A stretch of 64,000 nt of DNA from Promicromonospora sp042731755. Its GTDB lineage: Bacteria > Actinomycetota > Actinomycetes > Actinomycetales > Cellulomonadaceae. Position numbers and translations under genes: made by a program. The notes beneath the pieces are model-generated. The model did not search any database. It saw only the letters and a program-made list of their open reading frames with translations, and was not told the origin of the DNA. The DNA is taken from assembly GCF_042731755.1 (NCBI RefSeq), contig NZ_JBHWLR010000002.1:372001-436000 (forward strand), read 5' to 3'. This document shows, one piece after another, positions 42,461 through 51,143 of this stretch. Numbering within the stretch: position 1 is the stretch's first letter; each line of letters begins with the position of its first letter.

Positions 42461-45310
42461 TCACCGCCCCGAGAGCGGCGGGGTGATCTGGATGAGGGCC
42501 GAGGTGTTGTCCTTGAAGGCCTTCTTGAGGTGGATCACGGTGCCGTAGCCGACGCCGTCGTCCTCCGGGTCCCCGGTGCCCGTGACGGCACCGATGCCGA
42601 AGTCCTGCCCGAACAGCTCCGGCAGGAGCTGTCCGCGTTCGTCGACCATCCGCACCGTGTAGGGCGAGTTGTCGACGGACGGCACGACCGTCGACGCGTC
42701 GTTGTCGCGGTAGTACAGGCCGCCGTTGTCGTTCAGCTCGAGGCCGGGGTACCAGCCGGCGTCGTCGGTGAACGTGCGCACCGGCGCCTGGGCCCGGAAC
42801 TTCGTGCAGAACTCCTTGGTGGTGTCCGTACCCGTGATGCACTCGGTGAACGGGTACGTCGGCCGGAGGCCGAACGCCGCGTTCGACGACTGCGCGCGGG
42901 ACGGGACGTTCTTCAGCGCGGAGGTGTCCGGCGTGGCCGAGTCGTCGCGGCGCAGCGGGTCGAAGTGGCTGTCCACCAGCAGCAGGCCGCCCTTCGGCCC
43001 CGCGCTCGGGAGCGCGGAGAGGTTGCTCAGCACCAGGTTGGCGTTGCCGTACGTGGTGTCCCGGTACCAGACGAGCATGCCGGGCGCGTTGTACGCGACC
43101 TTCTCGACCTTCCACGCGTCGGTCTGCGGCGCCGCGTACGTGGAGTCGTACGCGTACTTCAGACCCTTGTCGAAGCCGTCCAGGTTGCGCCACTCGACCA
43201 GGTAGTACTGCGCCTGGACCGACGAGCCGGACGTGGTCTGCCAGCCGGCACCGGTGGTGTCGACGAACGTCGTCGCCTCGGCGGTCCAGCCCGGGTCGGT
43301 CGTCTCGACGTCGTCGCTCCACACGACCGTGTCACCGCTCGTGAGCTCGAAGTCGTCGGAGAACCAGCCGCGCTCCTGGAAGGCCGCGTCCGTGGCGTAC
43401 CGCAGGCGGACGTCGACCGTGGTCCCGGCGAACGCGGACAGGTCCACGTTGAGATGCGCCCAGCCCTCGCTGGTGCCGGTCAGGCCGTACCGCTTGTCGC
43501 CGAAGTCGGCCATGCGGCCGTTCGGGTCCGCGTACCCGTCCGGGGTGGTGACCTCGGCGCCCGCGTCGTCGTAGACCTTCTGCTCCGCCCAGGTGGCGCC
43601 ACCGTCGGTGGAGACCTCGACGTAGCCGTAGTCCCAGTCGGCCTCGATCACGTAGTCGGCCCAGAAGGAGAACGTGGCGTCGTCCGGGACCTCGACGGTG
43701 CGGGAGAGCCGCGCGTCGGCCCAGTCCTGGTCGGCGCCGGAGTACCACATGTTCTCGCCGCTGTGCGGCGTGCCCAGCGTGATCTCCTTGTCCGGCAGGT
43801 TGATCTTGACGCCGTCCTCGGTGCCCTTCAGCGGGCGGGAGGCCTGGCCCACCTTGACCGTGGTCCGGCGGTCTCCCGGGTTCACCTCGACCGGGTCCAC
43901 CCAGCCCAGCACCCACTTGTCCCAGATGCCCATGTGCGTGGGCATCGACTGGAAGATGGGGCCCGAGTGCGAGCCGGAGCTCATCAGGTCCCAGAAGTCG
44001 ACGTCGGAGTCGCCGCCGCTGCCCGTGTCGTACAGGTCGGGCAGGCCCAGGTCGTGGCCGTACTCGTGGGCGAACACGCCGACGCCGGAGTCCTCCGGCT
44101 GCACGATGTAGTTGGAGAGCTTCAGATCGGTGCCCGGGATGTCGGCGCCGCCCGCGACGGCCGACGAGTGGGCCCAGATGGCGTAGGTGCCCTGCTCGCC
44201 ACCGCCGCCCGACTTGTCCTCACCCGCGTGGACGAGGACGACGTGGTCGATCACGCCGTCCGGCTCGTAGACGTTGCCGTCGTCGTCGCGGTCGGACTGG
44301 TCCTCGATGTCGTAGTCGGCCCACGGGAAGTCGGGCTGCAGCTCGGCGAGCGCCGCCACGGCGTCGATGGGGAGCTGACCCGCCCCGAGCGGGTTGTCGG
44401 GATGGCCGTTCATGGACTGGTACGCGCCGGCCTCCCACTCGCCCTCGTCGTTGAGGAAGCAGCGCTGGGCGCCGTAGTACGCCTCGGAGTGCGGCACCTT
44501 GACCCACGGCGTGGCCTCACCGGAGACGGTGTAGGCGCCCCGCGACATCTCCTCGTACATGTTCTTCATGGTGTAGCCGGAGATGTCGATGCCCCGCCTG
44601 CCGTCCGGCCCCCTGAGGTCGGTGCGGACCCGCTGGGTGATGCCCCTGTCGGTGAAGAGCATCTTGTTGAAGTGCTCGGACGAGAAGTCCGCGACCCACA
44701 TCGAGTTGTTGTCCGGCTGCGAGGCGTCGGCCGGGTCCGGGATGTTGTTGTGCAGCGGCCCGTTCTGGACGTTGCCCGGCATGCACTCCGAGGAGCCCCA
44801 GTAGGTGGGCACCATCTGGTCGGTGAAGTCGTCGTTCGCGTTCTCGTCGAACTCGACCAGGATCGTCAGGAGCTTGGCCTCCTGGGTCTGCGGGGCACGC
44901 TTGTAGCGCGAGTGCTTGATGTGCCTGGGGCTGGAGCCGGTGACGACGGCCTCGTTCTCGAGCTCCGCCAGCTTGCGTGCCGCCGTCGGGTTGCCGCCGG
45001 CGTACTTCTTGTCGATCTCGTCCGAGGCGGCCTGGACGGAGGCGTCCACCCCGACCCCGTTCTTCCCCCTGGCCCGGTGGACGACGGTGCTGCCGTCGGC
45101 CCTGATCTCGACGTCGTCGTCGATCTCGGGCTGCGCGGCGACGTCCGCGTAGTTGATGTAGTGCTCGGAGCTCTCGATGGTGGGCGCGCCGCTGCCGGCG
45201 GCCGACGCGGTGGTCGTTCCTCCGGTCGCGGCGAGCCCGGCGACGGTGAGTGCGAGGACGGGTATCGCGGCCATCGTGCACCGCAAGGCACGGGGTGACG
45301 GTGTTCTCAT
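42461..45310 (-). CDS. secreted M6-family (immune inhibitor A-like) metalloprotease
   Basis: The ATG at 45310 with GGGAGA upstream is chosen over an earlier in-frame codon. The 949-residue protein has a Sec signal (LRCTMAAIPVLALTVAGLAATGGTTTASAA), a propeptide, then the M6 domain: TQEAKLLTILVEFDENAND, and the zinc site His415-Glu416-His419 in VFAHEYGHDLGLPDLYD, with FWDLMSSGSHSG for the Met-turn. The C-terminal half has beta-sandwich domains (YVEVSTDGGATWAEQKVY, VDVRLRYATDAAFQERGWFSDDFEL) as in InhA. It degrades extracellular protein. It is transcribed alone with its own terminator. Acidic repeats (DDDGNVYEPDG) may bind calcium. Confidence 0.92.
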   Translation of the reverse strand: MRTPSPRALRCTMAAIPVLALTVAGLAATGGTTTASAAGSGAPTIESSEHYINYADVAAQPEIDDDVEIRADGSTVVHRARGKNGVGVDASVQAASDEIDKKYAGGNPTAARKLAELENEAVVTGSSPRHIKHSRYKRAPQTQEAKLLTILVEFDENANDDFTDQMVPTYWGSSECMPGNVQNGPLHNNIPDPADASQPDNNSMWVADFSSEHFNKMLFTDRGITQRVRTDLRGPDGRRGIDISGYTMKNMYEEMSRGAYTVSGEATPWVKVPHSEAYYGAQRCFLNDEGEWEAGAYQSMNGHPDNPLGAGQLPIDAVAALAELQPDFPWADYDIEDQSDRDDDGNVYEPDGVIDHVVLVHAGEDKSGGGGEQGTYAIWAHSSAVAGGADIPGTDLKLSNYIVQPEDSGVGVFAHEYGHDLGLPDLYDTGSGGDSDVDFWDLMSSGSHSGPIFQSMPTHMGIWDKWVLGWVDPVEVNPGDRRTTVKVGQASRPLKGTEDGVKINLPDKEITLGTPHSGENMWYSGADQDWADARLSRTVEVPDDATFSFWADYVIEADWDYGYVEVSTDGGATWAEQKVYDDAGAEVTTPDGYADPNGRMADFGDKRYGLTGTSEGWAHLNVDLSAFAGTTVDVRLRYATDAAFQERGWFSDDFELTSGDTVVWSDDVETTDPGWTAEATTFVDTTGAGWQTTSGSSVQAQYYLVEWRNLDGFDKGLKYAYDSTYAAPQTDAWKVEKVAYNAPGMLVWYRDTTYGNANLVLSNLSALPSAGPKGGLLLVDSHFDPLRRDDSATPDTSALKNVPSRAQSSNAAFGLRPTYPFTECITGTDTTKEFCTKFRAQAPVRTFTDDAGWYPGLELNDNGGLYYRDNDASTVVPSVDNSPYTVRMVDERGQLLPELFGQDFGIGAVTGTGDPEDDGVGYGTVIHLKKAFKDNTSALIQITPPLSGR

Positions 45311-45455
45311 GCTTTCTCCCAGATCAGGCCGTCGACCGGGGTCGCGCGACGGCAGGGGCAGAAGGCCACGGGAAAGTCGCGGCGACCGCATGCCTACCGG
45401 AAATCGACCTGTAAAGAAAGCAAATCTTGATTTTTCCGACTATTGAACGACGAAT

Positions 45456-47357
45456 TCACCCGCGGGATTTACTTGGCAGCAGCGCCCCGGCGAGGAACGC
45501 GCCGAGCTCGTCGCGCGCGGTCAGTGGCAGGACGGCGGCCACGTACTGGTCCGGGCGCACCACGACGACGGCGCCGCCGCGGTCGATGCCGCGCAGGTCG
45601 AAGATGTCGTGGCTCGGGTCGGTCGCGTAGACCTTCTCGTGGTCGACCAGCCCGAACGGGCCGACCCGCGGCCGGAACACCTCGGGCACGTCGGCGAACT
45701 CCACGGCGAAGTGGTCCTGCTGGTAGACCACCTTGACGTCGAGCACGGCGTCCGGGTCGCCGTCGGCCGGGGTGTGCCGCAGCAGGGGCGAGTCCGGCGC
45801 GGTGCCCAGCCAGTGCGCCCAGTCCTTTAGGGCCGAGGGGTCACCGGGCGCGGCGGCGTCGGCGAACGCGTAGACGCGCCACCGCCCGTCGGCGCGGGCG
45901 TGGTGGCCCAGGTGGGCGGGGTTGCCCTCGGCGACGCGCTCGACCGGGGCCGACTTGAACCGCTTGCCGACCGGGAAGCCCGTGGCGAGCGCCTGGTGCG
46001 CGGCGTCGGCCACGATCATGGACGGCTGGTACTGCGTCATGAACCCGCACGGGAACTCGGCCGTCTTGACGTAGAAGTCCTCGAGGTACGTCGGGTCGGG
46101 CAGGTCCTCGGGCCGGGTCGCCATGAGGCGGGACCACTCCCGGTCGAAGTCGATGAGCTCCTGGGCCACGACCTGGCGTTCTGCCGAGTACGTGGCGAGC
46201 AGCGCCTCGGGCGCGCGGCCGGTGAGCACGTGCGCCAGCTTCCAGGCGATGTTCCACCCGTCCTGCATGGACACGTTCATGCCCTGCCCGGCCTTGGCGC
46301 TGTGCGTGTGGCAGGCGTCGCCGGTGAGGAAGACGCGCGGCGTGCGGGTGCCGGTCAGGTCGGCTGGCGCGTCGTCGAACCCGTCGGTGACGCGGTGGCC
46401 CACCTCGTAGACGCTGTGCCAGGGCACGTCCTTCACGTCCAGCGTGTAGGGGTGCAGGATGCGGTTGGCGCGGGCGATGATCTCGTCCAGCGTGGTGGCG
46501 CGGACGCGGGCGCCCTCGCCCGGCGGCACCTCGCCGAGGTCGACGTACCAGCGGGCCAGGAAGCCGCCCTCGCGGGGGATGAGCAGGATGGACCCGCCGT
46601 CGTGCGACTGGATGGCGCACTTGGTGCGCACGTCCGGGAAATCGGTGACGGCCAGCACGTCCATCACGCCCCAGGCGTGGTTGGCCCGGTCGCCCACGGG
46701 CTTGCGGCCGATGGCCTGCCGGACGGCGGAGTGCGCTCCGTCGGCGCCGATCACGTACCGGGCGCGGACGGTGCGGTTGCTGCCCTCGTGGGGCCCGGCC
46801 GTGTGCCGCAGGGTCACGGTGACGGGCTCGCCGGCGGCCTCGGGGACGGTGAGGCCGGTGGCCTCCAGGCCGTAGTCGGGGGTCACGCGCGCGGGCGCGC
46901 GGGCCGCCACCTCGGCGAAGTAGTCGAGCACCCGGGCCTGGTTGACGATCAGGTGCGGGAACTCGCTGATCCCGTCGGGGTCGTCGGGCGGCACGGCCGC
47001 GCGCGCGATGTTGCGCGGGTCCGCGGGGTCCGGCTTCCAGAACGCCATCTCCGTGATGCGGTAGGCCTCGGCGGTGATCCGCTCCGCGAACCCGAAGGCC
47101 TGGAACGTCTCGACGCTGCGCGCCTGGATGCCGTCGGCCTGGCCCATCTCCAGGCGCCCGGCCCGCCGCTCCACGACGTGCGTGCGGATGCCGGGGAACT
47201 GGGCGAGCTGCGCCGCCGCGATCATGCCCGCGGGCCCGCTGCCGACGATCAGCACGTCGACCTCGTCCGGCAGCTCGGCGGGCCGGTCGATCCCGTACCC
47301 GGCGGCCGGCTGCACGTGCGGGTCTCCGGTCACGTAGCCGTGGTGGTGGAACTGCAT
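45456..47357 (-). CDS. FAD-dependent aromatic hydroxylase (phenol 2-monooxygenase / MobA-like)
   Basis: The ATG at 47357 (MQFHHHGYVTGDPHVQPAAGYG) is chosen. The 633-residue flavoprotein has VDVLIVGSGPAGMIAAAQLAQ for the ADP part of FAD, RYVIGADGAHSAVRQAIG (DG motif), and RVFLTGDACHTHSAKAGQGMNVSMQDGWNIAWKLA for the ribityl. The last about 200 residues are the thioredoxin-like dimer domain of phenol hydroxylase. Closest in layout are phenol 2-monooxygenase and 3-hydroxybenzoate 4-monooxygenase. Divergent from the homoprotocatechuate operon with 94 bases between, so it probably makes that catechol from a hydroxyphenylacetate (inference). Confidence 0.88.
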   Translation of the reverse strand: MQFHHHGYVTGDPHVQPAAGYGIDRPAELPDEVDVLIVGSGPAGMIAAAQLAQFPGIRTHVVERRAGRLEMGQADGIQARSVETFQAFGFAERITAEAYRITEMAFWKPDPADPRNIARAAVPPDDPDGISEFPHLIVNQARVLDYFAEVAARAPARVTPDYGLEATGLTVPEAAGEPVTVTLRHTAGPHEGSNRTVRARYVIGADGAHSAVRQAIGRKPVGDRANHAWGVMDVLAVTDFPDVRTKCAIQSHDGGSILLIPREGGFLARWYVDLGEVPPGEGARVRATTLDEIIARANRILHPYTLDVKDVPWHSVYEVGHRVTDGFDDAPADLTGTRTPRVFLTGDACHTHSAKAGQGMNVSMQDGWNIAWKLAHVLTGRAPEALLATYSAERQVVAQELIDFDREWSRLMATRPEDLPDPTYLEDFYVKTAEFPCGFMTQYQPSMIVADAAHQALATGFPVGKRFKSAPVERVAEGNPAHLGHHARADGRWRVYAFADAAAPGDPSALKDWAHWLGTAPDSPLLRHTPADGDPDAVLDVKVVYQQDHFAVEFADVPEVFRPRVGPFGLVDHEKVYATDPSHDIFDLRGIDRGGAVVVVRPDQYVAAVLPLTARDELGAFLAGALLPSKSRG

Positions 47358-47410
47358 CGTTCGTCCGTTCTGCCCGTGGTCGGCGACGTTGCCGGGCCCG
47401 TTCAGACCAT

Positions 47411-47428
47411 ATACGATCTGTGATACGA
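47411..47428. promoter_or_regulatory. ATACGA-N6-ATACGA direct repeat, candidate GntR operator
   Basis: ATACGATCTGTGATACGA sits in the 94-base divergent region between the hydroxylase and the catabolic operon, an AT-richer patch 24 bases before the first operon gene. The GntR-family regulator encoded in the operon is the likely binder. Confidence 0.5.
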
Positions 47429-47451
47429 AGCACCAGGGAGCAAGGGAGCTC

Positions 47452-48933
47452 ATGGGTACCGAAGCACAGGACGGCCCGCTCGACCGCCGGCCGGGCAAGA
47501 TCGTCGCCGTCCACCTCGCGTACGCGTCCCGCGCCGACCAGCGCGGACGGCGGCCCGCCGCCCCCTCTTACTTCCTCAAGCCGGCCAGCTCGCTCGCCGC
47601 GACGGGCGGCGTCGTGGAGCGGCCCGCGGGCACCGAGCTGCTCGCCTTCGAGGGCGAGGTCGCGCTGGTGATCGGCGAGCCCGCCCGGCACGTGGCGGTC
47701 GAGGACGCGTGGGGGCACGTCACCGCGGTGACCGCCTCGAACGACCTGGGCGTCTACGACCTGCGCCAGGCCGACAAGGGCTCCAACGTGCGCTCCAAGG
47801 GCCGCGACGGGTACACGCCGCTCGGCCCCCGGTTGATCGACGCGCGGACGGTGGATCCTGCGGCGCTGCGGCTGCGCACCTGGGTCAACGGCGACCTGGT
47901 GCAGGACGACACGACCGGCCCGGACGCCCTGCTGTTCCCGTTCGCGCAGATCGTGGCCGACCTCTCCCAGCACCTCACGCTGGAGCGGGGCGACGTGATC
48001 CTCACGGGCACGCCCGCCGGGTCGAGCGTCGTGGTGCCCGGCGACGTGGTCGAGGTCGAGGTCGACGCCCCGACCGCGCCCGGTGCGCCGACGTCCGGCC
48101 GGCTGGTCACCACGGTGGTGCAGGGCGAGGTGCCGTTCACGGACGTCGGCGCCGGCCCGAAGGTCGACGACGCCCAGCGGGCCGACGCCTGGGGCAGCCG
48201 CGAGGCGGCGGGGCTGGACCCCGAGCCCGACCCGTTCGTGCTCACCGACGAGCTGCTCGACCTGCTGCGCCGGGCGCCCGTGGCCGGCCTCTCCGCCCAG
48301 CTCCGCAAGCGCGGCCTGGACAACGTGATCATCGAGGGCGTGCGGCCCAACCTCCCGGGCGCCACGCTCGTGGGCCGCGCGCGCACCCTGCGCTTCGTGC
48401 CCAACCGCGAGGACCTGTTCGCGTCCCACGGCGGCGGGTACAACGCGCAGAAGCGCACCTTCGACACGGTGGGCCCCGGCGAGGTGATCGTCATCGAGGC
48501 GCGCGGCGAGACCGGCTCGGCCACGCTCGGCGACGTCCTCGCGCTGCGTGCCCAGGTGCGCGGGGCCGCCGGCGTGGTCACCGACGGCGGCGTGCGTGAC
48601 TTCGACGCCGTCGCCGCCACGGGGCTGCCCGTCTTCAGCCGCGGGCCGCACCCCGCGGTGCTCGGCCGCCGGCACGTGCCCTGGGACACCGACGTCGCCG
48701 TGGCCTGCGGCGGCGCCACCGTGCTGCCCGGCGACGTCGTGGTGGGCGACGCCGACGGCGTCGTCGTCATCCCGCCGCACCTGGTCGCCGAGGTCGCCGC
48801 GGCGACCGTCGCCCAGGAGGAGCAGGACGCCTGGGTGGCGCAGCAGGTCGCCGCCGGCCACCCGATCGACGGGCTGTTCCCGCCGGACGCGACCTGGCGG
48901 GCGCGGTACGAGGAATGGCGGGCCGCCCGATGA
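47452..48933 (+). CDS. fusion of fumarylacetoacetate-hydrolase-family (HpaG-like) and RraA-like domains
   Basis: The ATG at 47452 follows AGGGAG. Of 493 residues, about 10-235 are an FAH-fold domain: RPAAPSYFLKPASSLA, then LLAFEGEVALVIG with the metal-binding E-x-E, VTASNDLGVYDLRQADKGSN, and GDVILTGTPAGSSVVVPGD. This matches the COHED decarboxylase half of HpaG/HpcE. Residues about 255-490 are RraA/HMG-aldolase-like: GATLVGRARTLRF, VVTDGGVRDFDAVAATGLPVF and GDVVVGDADGVVVIPPHLV. In E. coli HpaG both halves are FAH-fold. First gene of the operon. The RraA half might decarboxylate or isomerise an intermediate; not known. Confidence 0.85.
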   Translation: MGTEAQDGPLDRRPGKIVAVHLAYASRADQRGRRPAAPSYFLKPASSLAATGGVVERPAGTELLAFEGEVALVIGEPARHVAVEDAWGHVTAVTASNDLGVYDLRQADKGSNVRSKGRDGYTPLGPRLIDARTVDPAALRLRTWVNGDLVQDDTTGPDALLFPFAQIVADLSQHLTLERGDVILTGTPAGSSVVVPGDVVEVEVDAPTAPGAPTSGRLVTTVVQGEVPFTDVGAGPKVDDAQRADAWGSREAAGLDPEPDPFVLTDELLDLLRRAPVAGLSAQLRKRGLDNVIIEGVRPNLPGATLVGRARTLRFVPNREDLFASHGGGYNAQKRTFDTVGPGEVIVIEARGETGSATLGDVLALRAQVRGAAGVVTDGGVRDFDAVAATGLPVFSRGPHPAVLGRRHVPWDTDVAVACGGATVLPGDVVVGDADGVVVIPPHLVAEVAAATVAQEEQDAWVAQQVAAGHPIDGLFPPDATWRARYEEWRAAR

Positions 48934-49634
48934 CGCTCGACGGCGGGGCCGGCTCGGCCGTCGAGGCCGCGTTCGCCGGCGAGATCAGCAAGTCCCAGGT
49001 CGCCTACGCCTACCTGCGCGACCGGATCGGCCGCCGCGACCTCGGCCCGGGCTACCGGCTGGTGCTGCGCAGCATCGCCGACGAGCTCGACATGAGCGTC
49101 GTCCCCGTGCGTGAGGCCATCCGGCGCCTGGAGGCCGAGGGGCTGGTCACCTTCGAGCGCAACGTCGGGGCGCGCGTCGCGATGATCGACGAGCGCGGGT
49201 ACGTCGAGGCCATGCAGGCCCTCGGCGTGGTCGAGGGCGCCGCGACCGGCCTCTCGGCCCCCGCGATCTCGGCCGCCGACCTCGACCGGGCCGCCGAGGT
49301 GAACGACCGGCTGCGCTCGCTGCTGGACCACTTCGACCCGCACGCGTTCACGGCCCTGAACCGGCAGTTCCACTCGGTGCTGTTCGAGTCGTGCCCCAAC
49401 GCGCTGCTGCTCGACATGGTGCACCGCGGCTGGGCCCAGCTCTCCGGGCTGCGCGACTCCACGTTCGCGTTCGTGCCCGGCCGGGCGCACGACTCCGTGG
49501 CTGAGCACGCCCACATCCTCGACCTCATCCGCGACCAGGCGGACCCGCTCGAGATCGAGATCGCCGCGCGCGACCACCGCTGGGCCACCATGCAGGCCTT
49601 CCTCGACTCGCGAACAACCTCGGAGGCACCGTGA
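48930..49634 (+). CDS. GntR-family regulator (FCD type) of the aromatic cluster
   Basis: The ATG at 48930 overlaps the preceding stop (ATGA). The 234-residue protein has a winged helix at about 20-80: SKSQVAYAYLRDRIGRRDLGPGYRLVLRSIADELDMSVVPVREAIRRLEAEGLVTFERNVGARVA. The C-terminal helical FCD-like domain (EAMQALGVVEGAATGL, ALNRQFHSVLFESCPNALLLDMVHRGW, HAHILDLIRDQADPLEIEIAARDHRW) holds the His/Asp positions for a metal and acid ligand. It sits inside the operon and probably represses it until a pathway acid binds. Confidence 0.88.
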   Translation: MTLDGGAGSAVEAAFAGEISKSQVAYAYLRDRIGRRDLGPGYRLVLRSIADELDMSVVPVREAIRRLEAEGLVTFERNVGARVAMIDERGYVEAMQALGVVEGAATGLSAPAISAADLDRAAEVNDRLRSLLDHFDPHAFTALNRQFHSVLFESCPNALLLDMVHRGWAQLSGLRDSTFAFVPGRAHDSVAEHAHILDLIRDQADPLEIEIAARDHRWATMQAFLDSRTTSEAP

Positions 49635-51139
49635 CCGACCACCCCACCCGCCACGTGCCCGCCGATCTGCCGGGCCACATCCAGCACTACATCGGCGGCC
49701 AGCTCGTCGACTCGCTCGACGGCGGCACGTTCGACGTGCTCGACCCGGTGTCCAACGAGGTCTACGTGCGTGCGGCGGCCGGGCAGGCGGCCGACGTCGA
49801 CCGCGCCGTCGCCGCGGCGCGCACGGCGTTCACCGACGGGCCGTGGCCCCGGATGCTGCCCCGCGAGCGCTCCCGGGTGCTGCACCGGATCGCCGACCTC
49901 GTCGAGTCCCGCGACGCGCGGCTGGCCGAGCTGGAGAGCTTCGACTCCGGCCTGCCCATCACGCAGGCGCTGGGCCAGGCCCGGCGGGCTGCGGAGAACT
50001 TCCGGTTCTTCGCCGACCTGGTCGTGGCGCAGGCGGACGACGCCTTCAAGGTGCCCGGCCGCCAGCTCAACTACGTCAACCGCAAGCCGATCGGCGTCGC
50101 GGGCCTCATCACGCCCTGGAACACGCCGTTCATGCTGGAGTCCTGGAAGCTCGGGCCCGCGCTGGCCACCGGCAACACGGTGGTGCTCAAGCCCGCCGAG
50201 TTCACGCCCCTGTCGGCATCGCTGTGGGCGGGCATCTTCGAGGAGGCGGGGCTGCCGCCGGGCGTGTTCAACCTGGTCAACGGCCTGGGCGAGGAGGCGG
50301 GCGACGCGCTGGTCAAGCACCCGGACGTGCCGCTGATCTCGTTCACGGGGGAGAGTCGGACCGGCGAGACGATCTTCGCCAACGCCGCGCCGTACCTCAA
50401 GGGCCTGTCGATGGAGCTGGGCGGCAAGTCGCCCGCCGTCGTCTTCGCCGACGCCGACCTGGACGCCGCGATCGACGCGACGATCTTCGGCGTCTTCTCC
50501 CTGAACGGCGAGCGCTGCACCGCGGGCAGCCGCATCCTCGTGGAGCGCGCGGTCTACGACGAGTTCGTCGAGCGGTACGCCGACCAGGCGAAGCGCGTGG
50601 TGGTGGGCGACCCGCAGGACCCGGCCACCGAGGTGGGCGCGCTGGTGCACCCCGAGCACTTCGCCAAGGTGATGAGCTACGTCGAGATCGGCAAGGGCGA
50701 GGGCCGCCTCGTCGCGGGCGGCGGACGTCCGGAGGGGCTGGCGACCGGCAACTACGTGGCGCCGACCGTCTTCGCGGACGTGCCGCCGTCGGCCCGGATC
50801 TTCCAGGAGGAGATCTTCGGCCCCGTCGTGGCGATCACGCCGTTCGACACCGACGAGGAGGCGCTCGCGCTGGCCAACGGCGTGCGGTACGGGCTGGCCG
50901 CCTACGTGTGGACCAACGACCTGCGGCGCGCGCACACCTTCAGCCAGGCGATCGAGGCGGGCATGGTGTGGCTCAACTCGAACAACGTGCGCGACCTGCG
51001 CACGCCGTTCGGCGGGGTCAAGGCCTCCGGCCTCGGGCACGAGGGCGGCTACCGCTCGATCGACTTCTACACCCACCAGCAGGCCGTGCACATCACGCTC
51101 GGCGCGGCGCACCACCCCACGTTCGGCAAGGGAGCCTGA
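49631..51139 (+). CDS. hpaE: 5-carboxymethyl-2-hydroxymuconate semialdehyde dehydrogenase (HpaE-like)
   Basis: GTG at 49631 overlaps the regulator's stop. The 502-residue protein is a class-3-like aldehyde dehydrogenase: GLITPWNTPFMLESWKLGPALATGNTVVLKPAEFTP for NAD binding, SMELGGKSPAVVFADADL with the general-base Glu, and the nucleophilic Cys in FSLNGERCTAGSRILVE. FQEEIFGPVVAITPFDTDEEALALAN and PFGGVKASGLGHEGG complete it. In context it oxidises the ring-fission product CHMS to CHM. The substrate is assigned from the operon and the family, not from sequence alone. Confidence 0.88.
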   Translation: MTDHPTRHVPADLPGHIQHYIGGQLVDSLDGGTFDVLDPVSNEVYVRAAAGQAADVDRAVAAARTAFTDGPWPRMLPRERSRVLHRIADLVESRDARLAELESFDSGLPITQALGQARRAAENFRFFADLVVAQADDAFKVPGRQLNYVNRKPIGVAGLITPWNTPFMLESWKLGPALATGNTVVLKPAEFTPLSASLWAGIFEEAGLPPGVFNLVNGLGEEAGDALVKHPDVPLISFTGESRTGETIFANAAPYLKGLSMELGGKSPAVVFADADLDAAIDATIFGVFSLNGERCTAGSRILVERAVYDEFVERYADQAKRVVVGDPQDPATEVGALVHPEHFAKVMSYVEIGKGEGRLVAGGGRPEGLATGNYVAPTVFADVPPSARIFQEEIFGPVVAITPFDTDEEALALANGVRYGLAAYVWTNDLRRAHTFSQAIEAGMVWLNSNNVRDLRTPFGGVKASGLGHEGGYRSIDFYTHQQAVHITLGAAHHPTFGKGA

Positions 51140-51143
51140 CGCT

